NCBI GenBank assembly: GCA_963821935.1
Contig: CAWGFM010000005.1
Coordinates: forward strand, 1,426,001 to 1,490,000
Reading direction: 5' to 3'
DNA: 64,000 bases
Source of the DNA: JAOUEA01 sp963821935
GTDB taxonomy: Bacteria; Actinomycetota; UBA4738; HRBIN12
Position 1 is the first letter of the stretch. Each line of letters starts with the position of its first letter. Positions 42,459 through 51,592 of the stretch are shown here, piece after piece. The notes under the pieces were generated by a model, which saw only the letters and a list, made by a program, of their open reading frames with translations, was not told the DNA's origin and searched no databases. Both the position numbers and the translations under genes were made by a program.

Positions 42459-43901
42459 TCAGCCATGGATGCCGTCCTGCATGCCACTGCCAGCGCTGCG
42501 TTCGTACTCGCTCCGGAGCCTGCGGGACAACGCTCGCGCTCGTTGCAGCGGCTCCGGCATGCGCTGGCGTCCGGTCGCCCTCAAGACCATGTCGCGGGCG
42601 GTCTCGGGAGTCGTCAGCCACGCTGCATGGGCCATGACGGGATTGGCCTTGGACAGGGTGCGGACGCGGAATCCCACGAGGCGGTTGTCGATGCGCACCG
42701 GCGTCCAGTCGCCACGATGCGTGCCGGGTTCGGGAGCATCCCCCACGTCCGGGTGCTCTGTGACGCCGACGGTGGGGACATCGATCGCCGCGCCGAGTTG
42801 GATCGCCAAGCCCGCCCCGCGCACGTGATCGCGCCCTGCGGCATTCACCAGCATGATCTCCGGCCGCTGCGAGAGCGCGGCGACGACGTCCTCGAGGATG
42901 GGACCGATCGTGAGCGAGAGGTAGCCGGCCTGATACGGACGCACGAACTTCCTCGTCGCCGTCGCCGTCGCGACCACGGTACGGCCCTCCATCACGACCG
43001 CCGCCGACCACGCGATGTCCTGATCGTGTCCCCGGAGCCCGCTCCTGGGCAGCGAGACGAAGACGCCGGCGATCGAGGGTTCTCCGGCTTGCGTCCACTG
43101 CCACGGTTCACTCTCCTCGGCGCGTCGCGCCAGCTTGCGTTGGAGCCGTTCGAGGTCGCGGTGGCTCGACGGCCACATATCGGAGCCGGGCAGGGCCGTG
43201 GGCCGCTCGTCCCCCGATCCGGCGGGGATCGGTACGGGCTCGGGGCTGATGCGCAACTCCTCGCCCGCCAGGGAAACGTTCCGCCGACGTCGGCGTCTGG
43301 TCGGGTACTCCTCGTAGGCGGCCAGGAGCGTCCTCATGGTCCGCACCGTGGTCTCCAGATCGACCGGGTCGACGCTCGCCAGCAGCGCTCGCTCGCCCTC
43401 GACGCACGCGGTCATCGCGCGGTCGATCGTGCTCAGGCCCTGCGCCGTCAAGACGACGGGCAGGCTTCGTCGATCCGACGGGTCCGCCGTTCGTTCGATC
43501 AATCCCTTGGCCTCGAGTCGGTAGAGCCGGTTCGTCACCGCGGCCGGTGACAGCAGCAGCAGCCGATGGAGTTCGCGCGGCGACATGCGGAACGGAGGTC
43601 CGGCCCCTCTGAGCGCCGCGAGGACGAGGAACTGACCCCAGTCCAGGCCCAGCTTCGTGGAGTTCCGTTCCATGCGTTGCTGCAGGATCTGCGCCAGTCG
43701 CGAGACGCGGGCCGTCATCGCGACGGGGGCAAGGTCGGCCGGTGGACGTTCGCTGGCCCATTCCCCGAGCACGACATCGATCTGGTCGAGCGATGGCGGC
43801 CGTGAGGAAGCTTCGGCGAAGCGATTCGGTCCCGTCCGGGTCGATCCCGAGGCTCGCTCCTTGTCGGGCTCATCCCCGGGGATCGGCTCACGCAGCGTCA
43901 C
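42459..43901 (-). CDS. MarR-type regulator fused to an inactivated endonuclease V domain
   Basis: 480 residues in one open frame. Residues 60-200 are a MarR winged-helix protein (LDWGQFLVLAALRGAGPP, SPAAVTNRLYRLEAKGLIER, DPSDRRSLPVVLTAQG). After a 45-residue linker, residues 245-460 match endonuclease V along its length (IAGVFVSLP, RPYQAGYLSLTIGP, PEIMLVNAAGRDHVRG, VPTVGVTEHP, RMPEPLQRA). Compared with Thermotoga maritima Nfi, D43 is F281, E89 is I332, D110 is N353 and K139 is E382; Y80 (Y323) and H116 (H359) remain. The metal site is therefore lost. GTG 43901 overlaps the MaoC stop, with GAGGAGG upstream. I infer a regulator of this operon whose second domain binds nucleic acid or a ligand without cutting. 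Confidence 0.85.
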   Translation of the reverse strand: MTLREPIPGDEPDKERASGSTRTGPNRFAEASSRPPSLDQIDVVLGEWASERPPADLAPVAMTARVSRLAQILQQRMERNSTKLGLDWGQFLVLAALRGAGPPFRMSPRELHRLLLLSPAAVTNRLYRLEAKGLIERTADPSDRRSLPVVLTAQGLSTIDRAMTACVEGERALLASVDPVDLETTVRTMRTLLAAYEEYPTRRRRRRNVSLAGEELRISPEPVPIPAGSGDERPTALPGSDMWPSSHRDLERLQRKLARRAEESEPWQWTQAGEPSIAGVFVSLPRSGLRGHDQDIAWSAAVVMEGRTVVATATATRKFVRPYQAGYLSLTIGPILEDVVAALSQRPEIMLVNAAGRDHVRGAGLAIQLGAAIDVPTVGVTEHPDVGDAPEPGTHRGDWTPVRIDNRLVGFRVRTLSKANPVMAHAAWLTTPETARDMVLRATGRQRMPEPLQRARALSRRLRSEYERSAGSGMQDGIHG

Positions 43902-44353
43902 GTCGACACCTCCTCGGCCGCACGCGAGGGGAGCGCGACGAGCGCCGTGCCTGGCGTGGTGACCTGACCTTCCGGGTTCTCCACCCAGATGTCCAGCTCG
44001 ACCAGATGCCGGCCGTCTCGGTGTGACACGCCCGTCACCTGGCCGCCGCACGTGAGGTCCTGGCCCGGATAGTCCAGGCCCCGGTACGAGCAGCCATACC
44101 GAACGATCGTGCCGCTCGGTGCGATCCAATCGTGCAGCAGGTGCCCCAGGAACGCGTTCTTGAGCGCTCCGTGGACGACGAGTCCAGGCAAATCGATGGA
44201 GCGTGCGTACTCCAGGTCGTAGTGGATCTCGTAGAAGTCACCGGAGGCGGCGGCCCACATCACCAGTTGACGGGTCGAGCAGTTCTTCACGATCGAGGGG
44301 ATCGCCTCGCCCACCCGTACATCCTCGATGCAGACCTGGTCCTGAGGAGTCAT
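43898..44353 (-). CDS. MaoC-like hydratase/dehydratase subunit
   Basis: 151 residues, a single hot-dog fold. The active-site text is AASGDFYEIHYDLEYAR, with the catalytic Asp and His of (R)-specific hydratases, followed by GLVVHGALKNAFLGHLLHDW. It probably pairs with the product of the gene directly upstream, as HadA/HadB-type enzymes do, to hydrate or dehydrate an acyl-CoA. The gap upstream is ten bases; downstream it overlaps the MarR fusion gene by four. Confidence 0.88.
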   Translation of the reverse strand: MTPQDQVCIEDVRVGEAIPSIVKNCSTRQLVMWAAASGDFYEIHYDLEYARSIDLPGLVVHGALKNAFLGHLLHDWIAPSGTIVRYGCSYRGLDYPGQDLTCGGQVTGVSHRDGRHLVELDIWVENPEGQVTTPGTALVALPSRAAEEVST

Positions 44354-44363
44354 CGCGCCCGCC

Positions 44364-44855
44364 CTAGTAGTTGATCACCGTCGCGCGAAGGATCGCGATG
44401 GTCTCGTCGTCGCGTCGAAAGGTCGTCTCGCGCGTGATCAGCAGCATCGGACCGATGGAGCCGACCTTCTCCTTGATCTCGACGATCGTGGTCGTGGCGA
44501 CGAGCTCATCGCCGGCCATGATCGTCGCCCGGTTCTCGATCTCCGTGCCCCCGTTCAGGCTTCGGGTCAGGTCGGGATGCAGACCACGGATCGGGGGTCC
44601 GGCATCCTGATCTCCCGGCATCCGCCTCGGAACGCCCAGGAACCCCGGCGGGGCGGGGAGCCGTTCGAACCCACGCGCCGCCGCGACCGACTCGTCGTGG
44701 AACACGGGATCGTCGATGCCCACGGCATCGGCCCAGGAGCGGATCCCGGTGCGTTCGACCTCGTAGACCACCGACGGCCACGGATTTCCGATCAGCGCCT
44801 GCAGCTCCGGTGTGATCAGCGATCCCGTCATCGCGCCGGCATCGCGTTGCGTCAT
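44364..44855 (-). CDS. FAS1-like/MaoC N-terminal dehydratase subunit
   Basis: 163 residues. LQALIGNPWPSVVYEVERTGIRSWADAVGIDDPVF is the opening of the MaoC_dehydrat_N fold, and GPMLLITRETTFRRDDETIAI the end. These proteins lack the catalytic pair and support the active MaoC subunit encoded next. Pro-rich LPAPPGFLGVPRRMPGDQ is typical of the substrate-lid loop. The start codon shares one base with the stop of the CoA-transferase gene (TGATG). Confidence 0.82.
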   Translation of the reverse strand: MTQRDAGAMTGSLITPELQALIGNPWPSVVYEVERTGIRSWADAVGIDDPVFHDESVAAARGFERLPAPPGFLGVPRRMPGDQDAGPPIRGLHPDLTRSLNGGTEIENRATIMAGDELVATTTIVEIKEKVGSIGPMLLITRETTFRRDDETIAILRATVINY

Positions 44856-46054
44856 CAGGCGCTCGTCACCGTCTGGCCGAGGGCTCCCGACGCCCGAAGC
44901 CGATCGATCGCAGGATCGTCGTAGCCCAGGAGCGAGCGCAGGATGTCATCCGTGTCGTGGCCGAGGGTCGGCGGAGGTTCTGCTTCCCGCTCATCATGTC
45001 CGACGATCTTGATCGCGTTCCCGACCGCGTGCATCGTGGTGTCACCCACGGCGAACGAGCGGATCATGTTCCGGGCCGCGACGTTCGGATCCTCGAAGAC
45101 CGCGGGCATGCGGTTCACCGGTGCGGCGGGAACCCCCGCGGCCAACAGGGTCTCGAGCCAATCGGCCGAATCCCTTCCGGCGAAGATGTCTTCGAGAACC
45201 GGAAGCAGCTCGTCTCGGTGGGACTGGCGTGACTTCGCCTCGTCGTACTCCGCTCGAGCGAGCGACTCGGGGTTGCCGAGCGCCTCGCGGAGCTTGGTCC
45301 AGAAGTGCTCCTCGCGTGGCGCGATCACGATGTAGCGGTCGTCGCGGCACCGGAAGGCCTGCCACGGAGTGATGAACGGGTGCGCCGAACCCCTGGGCTC
45401 CTGATCCTGGTCGGTGTTGAGATAGAGCGTGCCCACGTGGGCCAGCATCTCGACCATCACGTCGAACATCGCGACATCGAAGTGCGCCCCGCGACCTCGT
45501 TCGCGCCGTCCTTCGACCCCGGCGAGCACGGCGATCGCTGCGAAGATCCCGGCGAGCAGATCGGCCACCGGGATCCCCATGATGACCGGTGGGCGACCCG
45601 ATTCCCCCATGATCGACATGTGGCCGGTCATCGCCTGCAGGATCAGGTCGTAGGCCGGCAGGTCGCGGTAGGGGCTATCCATCCCGAACCCGGACACGGA
45701 CACCAACACCACGCCGGGGTTCACCGCTCGCATCCGATCGAAATCCACGCCGAGGCGATGCAAGACCCCGGGCCTGAAGTTCTCGACCACCGCGTCGGCG
45801 GTGCGGACCAGATCGAACAGGACCTGCCGTCCCTCGTCGGTCTTGAGGTCGAGCACGATGCTTCGCTTGTTGCGGTTGTGCGTGAGGTGGATCGCGCTGT
45901 GGTCGCCGATCCCGTAGATGGCCGAGCGCCTTCCCGCGTCGCCTGCTGGAGGCTCGACCTTGATCACGTCCGCCCCCAGATCCGACAGGATCATGCCGCC
46001 GAACGTCCCGGCGATGACCTGGCCGAGTTCGATGACGCGCAGGTGCTCGAGCAT
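44855..46054 (-). CDS. CaiB/BaiF family (class III) CoA-transferase
   Basis: 399 residues. MLEHLRVIELGQVIAGTFGGMILSDLGADVIKVEPP, NRNKRSIVLDLK, VVENFRPGVLHRLGVD and LPAYDLILQAMTGHMSIMGE are family marks; the Asp in PAYD is the aspartyl-CoA residue of formyl-CoA transferase relatives. It would move CoA from a donor thioester to a free acid, so it likely begins the pathway of this operon. Start at ATG 46054 after CCGGAGGGCG. First gene of the minus-strand operon and divergent from the aldolase operon. Confidence 0.93.
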   Translation of the reverse strand: MLEHLRVIELGQVIAGTFGGMILSDLGADVIKVEPPAGDAGRRSAIYGIGDHSAIHLTHNRNKRSIVLDLKTDEGRQVLFDLVRTADAVVENFRPGVLHRLGVDFDRMRAVNPGVVLVSVSGFGMDSPYRDLPAYDLILQAMTGHMSIMGESGRPPVIMGIPVADLLAGIFAAIAVLAGVEGRRERGRGAHFDVAMFDVMVEMLAHVGTLYLNTDQDQEPRGSAHPFITPWQAFRCRDDRYIVIAPREEHFWTKLREALGNPESLARAEYDEAKSRQSHRDELLPVLEDIFAGRDSADWLETLLAAGVPAAPVNRMPAVFEDPNVAARNMIRSFAVGDTTMHAVGNAIKIVGHDEREAEPPPTLGHDTDDILRSLLGYDDPAIDRLRASGALGQTVTSA

Positions 46055-46281
46055 CAGCGCCCTCCGGGAGTGCGCTTCACCTGACATGTAGGAGCGGGTC
46101 GCGGACACCAGGGTGCAACTCGCATCGAAGCATCTCGGGCTCGTGCCATCAAACCACCGATCCTCCGCACTGTGGTGTCGCCGGTTCCCCCTGGGTGCGT
46201 CGCTGGCAGCGTAGGCGCATCATCGACGCTCTCGCAAGCCGGCGTCGATATGGTTCGAGGGTGAATCAAATGAAGCTCGCC

Positions 46282-46311
46282 TTGCCGATGCTTCGGTGCC
46301 GTGCCTAGCAT
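46282..46311 (+). promoter_or_regulatory. Sigma-70-like promoter in the divergent region
   Basis: TTGCCG (46282-46287), an 18-base spacer and TAGCAT (46306-46311) make the best promoter in the 421-base gap between the two divergent operons. It points toward the aldolase operon, with a leader of about 160 bases. The region 46055-46281 shows no gene I trust. Confidence 0.45.
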
Positions 46312-46475
46312 CGCGACGAGACGCAGCCACGCGGATCGAGCGAGCCGCGACAGGGAGGGAGAGGCCGTGGTGATGGGTCTGACTCGCATCGACAGGAGAC
46401 ACGAGGGTCGATCCATCGGCCGAGACGAGCTCAGAGGTCGGCAGCCCGTCGCACGCACCCCCGGGTGGGAAGAAC

Positions 46476-47711
46476 GTGCCGGGCTTCCGCGAAGGCATGT
46501 GGGCGGTGAGCCCGTACAACTTCGACGAGCGGGTGCGCGAGGGCATGCACCTTCCGGCTCAGGTCACGTTGATGGACATGACGCTCCGTGAGGGGCGCCA
46601 GGTGGCGGGCGTGTCGGTCGGGCTCGACGAGGTGCTCGAGTTCGCACGCCGGATCGACGAGGTGGGCGTCCACATCGTGGAGATGCACCACGACTTCATC
46701 GAGGAGATCAAACGCACGAAGGCGCTGGGCGTGAAGTTCCGGATCCAGGCATTGGTCCACCCGACGGCTGCCTTGAACCCGGAGATGTGTCGGGAAGAGA
46801 TCGATGTCTGCCTGGACGCCGGGGCGGACATCCTGTGCCCTGCCTTCGCGATCTCGGACTACAACTACAAGCTCGTCGAGTCCATGGGCGGGCTCACGAT
46901 CACCCGTGAGGAAGCCCTCGATCGTGCGTGTGAAGCGATCCAGTACGGCAAAGAGCAAGGCGCATACATGAACCCCAACCTCATGGATTTCTCGCGCCTG
47001 GATCTGGAGTGGCTGAAGACGATCGTGTCCAGACTGAAGGAGGCGGGGGTGGACGCCCTGCGGATCGACGACATCTGTGGTGCATGCATCCCGGCCGTCT
47101 ACAAGCATCACGCATGGGAGGTCAAGCAGATCCTGGGTCCGGACATCCCCCTCGCGATCCACAGCCACAACGACTTCGAGCTCGGGACCGCCGGCCAGCT
47201 CGCCGCGCTCGAGGGTGGAGCAGAGGTGCTGGAAGGCTGCATCAACGGGCTGGGCGAACGGGCAGGCGTCCCGAACCTGGGTGTCCTGGCCCCGGTGCTG
47301 GAGATGATGTACGGCTACGACACCGGCATGCGGCTCGACCTGCTGCAGGACCTGTCCGAATGGGTCGCCGACGTCTGGAACCAGCCGATCCCGGCCCACA
47401 TGGCCGGAACGGGCAAGACCGCCTTCTCGCATGCTGCCGAGGTCCACTACGCCCTCCCCGAGGGCGATGAGTGGTCGTTCAACGCGTGGGCGCCCAGGGT
47501 GATCGGCAACGACGCCTACGTGCCGCTGTGCCACTACTCCGGCGTCAAGGCGATCCAGCGGACCGTGCTCGATCATGGCTGGGGTCCGATCGACGACGCG
47601 GTCGCGCAGCGAGTGCTCGAGCGGGTTCGTACCGAGGTCAGGCAGCGACGGCGGGAGCCCAGCGACCGTGTCCTCGCGCAGATCGTGGACGAGGAGCAGC
47701 GCCGGCCCTGA
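46476..47711 (+). CDS. HMGL-like (DRE-TIM) aldolase/lyase
   Basis: 411 residues from GTG 46476 (ATG 46497 also possible). The TIM-barrel marks are LMDMTLREGRQVAG, with the metal Asp and Arg of the DRE motif, and LAIHSHNDFELGTAGQ, with the HxH-N-D metal motif; GCINGLGERAGVPNLG is the conserved active-site loop. This superfamily cleaves or joins C-C bonds next to a carbonyl: isopropylmalate and citramalate synthases, HMG-CoA lyase, 4-hydroxy-2-oxovalerate aldolase. No regulatory LeuA-type domain is present. In this catabolic setting a lyase is likelier than a biosynthetic synthase. The start is uncertain: about 25 protein-like codons precede it in frame, without a usual start. Confidence 0.8.
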   Translation: MPGFREGMWAVSPYNFDERVREGMHLPAQVTLMDMTLREGRQVAGVSVGLDEVLEFARRIDEVGVHIVEMHHDFIEEIKRTKALGVKFRIQALVHPTAALNPEMCREEIDVCLDAGADILCPAFAISDYNYKLVESMGGLTITREEALDRACEAIQYGKEQGAYMNPNLMDFSRLDLEWLKTIVSRLKEAGVDALRIDDICGACIPAVYKHHAWEVKQILGPDIPLAIHSHNDFELGTAGQLAALEGGAEVLEGCINGLGERAGVPNLGVLAPVLEMMYGYDTGMRLDLLQDLSEWVADVWNQPIPAHMAGTGKTAFSHAAEVHYALPEGDEWSFNAWAPRVIGNDAYVPLCHYSGVKAIQRTVLDHGWGPIDDAVAQRVLERVRTEVRQRRREPSDRVLAQIVDEEQRRP

Positions 47712-47755
47712 GCGGGCGACGAAGGGACGTAGGAAGTACGAGAGAGAGGTCCGAG

Positions 47756-48538
47756 ATGGGACAGATGACCGGCAAGAACATCTTCCTCACCGGTGCGAGC
47801 AAGGGCATGGGACGGGAGATGGCTCGGGGTCTGGCGAAGGAGGGCGCATCGATCGCGCTCGTCGCTCGTACCGAGTCGGCGTTGAAGGAGTTGGCCGAGG
47901 AGCTCGACGGGCTCGGCGGACGTGGGGTCGCGATCCCGGCCGACGTCAGTGACAAGGAGCAGGTGAAGCAGGCGGTCGCGCGTGCACGAGAGGAGCTCGG
48001 GCAGATCGATGTGTTGATCAACAGCGCGGGCGTGCTGGACAACGAGCCGATCGCGAACCACAACGACGAGGTGTGGGAGTACCACTACAACGTCAACGTC
48101 AACTCGTACTTCTACACGATCCGCGAGATCATCGGCGAGATGTTCGACCGTGGGAACGGTCGCGTCATCAACATCGCATCGACCTCGAGCAAGGTACCGA
48201 TCGGACCCAACCGTGCCGCGTACGTGTCGTCGAAGCATGCGGTCCTTGGACTGACGAAAGAGGTCGGGTTCGAGGCGGCCACGCATGGCGTGACCGTCAA
48301 CGCGATCTGCCCGGGCTTCGTGCTCACCGACATGGTCGAGGACAGCATGCGCAAGTTCGCCCGCGACTCCGGCAAGACACCAGAAGAGACGCGGGCGTTC
48401 TGGATCGCCAAGATCCCGATGGGCCGCTTCATCGATCCTGAAGAGGTCGTGCCCCTGGTGCTGTTCCTGGCGTCGGACGGAGCCGGAGCGATCACCATGC
48501 AGGCGATCAACGTCGACGGTGGATTCTCGCCGATCTGA
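47756..48538 (+). CDS. Short-chain dehydrogenase/reductase, FabG-like
   Basis: 260 residues. TGASKGMGREMA is the NAD(P)-binding glycine motif, NSAG the stabilising motif, STSSKVPIGPNRAAYVSSKHA the Ser-Tyr-Lys catalytic set, and NAICPGFVLTDM the usual next block. It should oxidise or reduce a hydroxyl or keto group of a pathway intermediate. Start at ATG 47756 with GAGAGAGG nine bases before. Second gene of the plus-strand operon, 44 bases after the aldolase. Confidence 0.93.
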   Translation: MGQMTGKNIFLTGASKGMGREMARGLAKEGASIALVARTESALKELAEELDGLGGRGVAIPADVSDKEQVKQAVARAREELGQIDVLINSAGVLDNEPIANHNDEVWEYHYNVNVNSYFYTIREIIGEMFDRGNGRVINIASTSSKVPIGPNRAAYVSSKHAVLGLTKEVGFEAATHGVTVNAICPGFVLTDMVEDSMRKFARDSGKTPEETRAFWIAKIPMGRFIDPEEVVPLVLFLASDGAGAITMQAINVDGGFSPI

Positions 48539-48557
48539 CCTGGAGAGCGCGGATCCG

Positions 48558-49349
48558 ATGCCTATCGAGAACCTGGGGGGACTGACCCTCACCGAAACGA
48601 TCTACGAGAAGAAGGATCGAATCGCGACCATCACGTTGAACCGGGCGCATGCCGGCAACTCGTTCAACGTCCAGATGTGCGATGAGATGGAGGCGATCTG
48701 GACCGACTTCCGGGATGACGACGACGCGTGGGTCGCGATCCTCACGTCGGCGGGTGAGAAGTTCTTCTGCACCGGCGTCGACGTCAAGGAGTCGAGGACC
48801 CGCCCCATGGGTCACGTGTGGCTCCCGATCGCCCGGCTGATGGAGCAGGTGCACAAGCCCATCATCTGCGCGGTGAACGGCATCTGCTGCGGCGGCGGAC
48901 TGCATTTCATGTGCGACACCGACATCATCATCGGCTCGGAGAACGCGCAGTTCTTCGACCCCCATGTGAACGTCGGCCTGATCTCGGGTTGGGAGCCCAT
49001 CGGCCTCAGCCGGCGGATCCCGCTCAACTACGTACTGCGGATGACCTTGCAAGGCAAGTCATATCGTATCGATGCCGAGGAAGCCCATCGGATCGGACTC
49101 CTGACCGAGGTGGTCCCCGCCGACCAGCTCTCGGCGCGGGCGGAGGAGATCGCCCACGACGTCCTCGCCAACGCGCCGCTGGCGGTTCGCTGGTCGAAGC
49201 AGGCGATCATGGAGGGCCTCAACCTCGGCCTGCGAGATGCGCTGGAGGTCTCGGCATACATGCTGAAGGAGGTCTGGGACTCGGAGGACCTCGCGGAAGG
49301 CGCCAAAGCGTTCGAGGAGCATCGGGCTCCGAACTGGAAGGGGAAATGA
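48558..49349 (+). CDS. Enoyl-CoA hydratase/isomerase family protein
   Basis: 263 residues from ATG 48558. Crotonase marks: ATITLNRAHAGNSFNVQM, GEKFFCTGVDVKE (oxyanion loop), VNGICCGGGLHFMCDTDIII and PHVNVGLISGWEPIGLSRRIP. In the second catalytic region the usual Glu pair is not obvious, since GLISGWEP replaces GLIPGAGG-like text, so an isomerase or a lyase of the crotonase family is possible. Twenty bases follow the SDR stop; five bases precede the amidohydrolase. Confidence 0.9.
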   Translation: MPIENLGGLTLTETIYEKKDRIATITLNRAHAGNSFNVQMCDEMEAIWTDFRDDDDAWVAILTSAGEKFFCTGVDVKESRTRPMGHVWLPIARLMEQVHKPIICAVNGICCGGGLHFMCDTDIIIGSENAQFFDPHVNVGLISGWEPIGLSRRIPLNYVLRMTLQGKSYRIDAEEAHRIGLLTEVVPADQLSARAEEIAHDVLANAPLAVRWSKQAIMEGLNLGLRDALEVSAYMLKEVWDSEDLAEGAKAFEEHRAPNWKGK

Positions 49350-49353
49350 GCGG

Positions 49354-50349
49354 ATGACCACGACCATCGATGTGCACTGGCACCACGTTCCGAAAGCCTT
49401 CGCGGACGCCGTCGTCTCCGGGGACCTTCCGATCGCCGGCAAGGTGGTCACGAAGGACGACGGCTCCGCCCTCATCAAGATGGACAACGGCTTCAAGCAG
49501 CCGTTGCCCCCGTTCCTGACCGACCCTGCCACGATCATCGCCGACCTCGATGCCGCCGGCGTCGACGTCGCGTGCGCGTCGATCGCGCCGCCGCTGTCGC
49601 ATCTGGATTGCGACCCGCAGATCGCGCTCGGCGTGAGCCGTGCCATCAACGACGCGTACGCCGAGGTGGCCGATCAGTACGACGGCCGGATCCTGCCGTT
49701 GGGCAACGTCCCGCTGCAGGATGTCGATCTGGCGCTGCAGGAGCTGAAGCGGATCGTGACCGACTACGGCTTCAAGGGCGTGCAGGTCGGGAGCAACATC
49801 GGCGGGACGAACCTGGGCGACGAGACGCTCTTCCCGTTCTGGGAGCAGGTGCGTGAGATGGACCTGTTCGTCTTCTCCCACGGGCTTTCACCTCTCGGTC
49901 CCGAACGCATGTCCGAGCACGAGCTGAAGAACTTCGTGGGCTTGCCGATCGACACCGCGGTCACGGTCGGATCGATGGTCTTCGGGGGCGTGTACGAGCG
50001 CCTGCCCGGCCTGAAGGTCTGCTATTCGCACGGCGGGGGCACGTTCCCCTGTCTGGTCGGCCGGTGGGATCACGGCTACCGCGAACGACTGAGCAAAGAG
50101 GCCGACACGACGATCCGGATGCCCAGCGAGTACCTCAAGGACATCTATGCCGACTCGCTGAACCACGATCCGGCGGGCGTCCGCTACCTGGTGGAACGTC
50201 TCGGAGAGGATCAGGTGCTGCTGGGCAGCGATCACCCCTTCGACATGGGCGAGGCCGACCCGATCGGCAAGGTCAAGGCTGCGATCGAGGACCAGGCGGT
50301 CGTCGACAAGATCGTGGGAGGCACCGCGGCGAGATTGCTCAACCTCTGA
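49354..50349 (+). CDS. ACMSD-like amidohydrolase (amidohydrolase_2)
   Basis: 331 residues. DVHWHHVPKAF holds the first two metal His; VFSHG and CYSHGGGTFP give later His ligands; LLGSDHPFDMGEADP gives the metal Asp. This is the aminocarboxymuconate-semialdehyde decarboxylase branch, whose members decarboxylate or hydrate carboxylated rings and dienes using zinc. With the neighbouring CoA enzymes, decarboxylation or ring hydrolysis of an aromatic-derived acid is plausible. ATG 49354 comes four bases after the previous stop. Confidence 0.9.
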   Translation: MTTTIDVHWHHVPKAFADAVVSGDLPIAGKVVTKDDGSALIKMDNGFKQPLPPFLTDPATIIADLDAAGVDVACASIAPPLSHLDCDPQIALGVSRAINDAYAEVADQYDGRILPLGNVPLQDVDLALQELKRIVTDYGFKGVQVGSNIGGTNLGDETLFPFWEQVREMDLFVFSHGLSPLGPERMSEHELKNFVGLPIDTAVTVGSMVFGGVYERLPGLKVCYSHGGGTFPCLVGRWDHGYRERLSKEADTTIRMPSEYLKDIYADSLNHDPAGVRYLVERLGEDQVLLGSDHPFDMGEADPIGKVKAAIEDQAVVDKIVGGTAARLLNL

Positions 50350-50372
50350 CGAGAGGATGGTCGCTCCACCCG

Positions 50373-51576
50373 ATGACGGCTCGGCCACCCGCGTGGGTCC
50401 GCCCGGCCTCGGTCGCCATGGCCGTCGATACGGTGGGCGTCCTGCCCGTGTTCCTCACGGGCGCGTTCGCGGTGCAGCTCCGGGCAGAGATCGGGCTGCC
50501 GATCAACGCCCTGGGGCTGGTCTACGCGTCCTACTTCGCCGCGGCCGCCCTCCTGTCGGCCAGGCTGGCCGTCGTCGCGGAGCGGTCGGGCCCGGAATGG
50601 TCGCTGCGGATCGGTTGCGGCATCTACGTCGCGGCCTTCATCGGCATCGCCACGGTGGGCAGGTCCGCGATCAGCTTGTCGGTGTTCATCGCCCTGGCCG
50701 GGGTGGGGACGGCGCTCACGCGGAGCGCGTCGAGCGTCTTGGTCGCTCGCAACGTCGACCCGGGTCGTCAGGGCCTGGCGTTCGGGTTGAAGCACTGTTC
50801 GATCCCGGTCGCGACGCTGCTCGCCGGCCTGGCGGTCCCGACGATCGCACTCACGATCGGTTGGTATTGGGCGTACGTGATCGGTGCTGTGCTCACCCTC
50901 ATCGTGATACTGGCCATCCCGAGACCATCGGGGCGCGCGGATCCCGAAGGCGCAGGAAGGTCGTGCGGACATGTCGATGGGGTTGCTCATCTTCGCGGCG
51001 GTCGCCTTCGGACTGGGCAGCTCCGCCGCCGCGTCCTTGGGCGCCTACACCGTGAGCACCGCGGTGGCCTCCGGGATGGCCGACGGAGCAGCGGGTCTGC
51101 TCGTCGCCCTCGGGAGCGTGGTGGGATTGACGAGCCGGCTCGCGGTGGGCCATTGGTCGGACCGGCGCCGAGGCAGCCAACTCGATCTGGTCAGCTGGAT
51201 GCTCGCGTTGGGAGCCGTCGGCTTCCTGCTGCTCAGCACCTTGATCGGATGGGTGGTGTTGATCGCCGTGCCGCTCGCGTTCGCGACGGGGTGGGCATGG
51301 CTGGGTTCGTACAACCTGGCCATGGTCAAGCTCAACCCCGTGGCGCCGGGCGCGGCGGTCGGCGTGACGCAGACCGGAGCGTTCGTGGGCGCGATCGTCG
51401 GGCCCGCGGGTCTCGGGTTCCTGGCCGAACGCGCTTCGTTCACGGCCGTGTGGGTGGCGGCGGCCATCGCCTGCGGCTCGGCGGCCGTCATCATCTTCGT
51501 GCTTCGACGGTTCCTGTTGCGCGAACCCGCTCGGCGCGAGCTTCGGGCGATCGAACGGTCGATGATGGACCTGTGA
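50373..51576 (+). CDS. MFS transporter (frame change near 50960)
   Basis: About 400 residues, 12 hydrophobic segments. The first half runs from VAMAVDTVGVLPVFLTGAFAVQ through RNVDPGRQGLAFGLKHCSIPVA to AYVIGAVLTLIVILAIPRP; the second from MSMGLLIFAAVAFGLGSSAAA to RRFLLREPARRELRAIERS. They join near 50955-50965 in a short G/A-rich run. The GLKHCSIP stretch is usual in MFS uptake proteins of catabolic clusters. It likely imports the substrate of this operon or exports a product. Confidence 0.82.
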
Positions 51577-51592
51577 ACGCGGAAGGGGCGAG

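Noticed and set aside
42459..43901. Reading the endonuclease V part as an active nfi repair enzyme
   Set aside because: The metal-binding aspartate and glutamate positions and the catalytic lysine position are all replaced.
46054..46458. 134-codon minus-strand frame in the divergent promoter region
   Set aside because: No ribosome site and no domain. Its text is disordered and rich in Arg, Ser and Pro; it overlaps the likely promoter.
46476..47711. Calling the HMGL-type gene leuA or a citramalate synthase
   Set aside because: There is no C-terminal regulatory domain and no amino acid biosynthesis gene nearby; the setting is catabolic.
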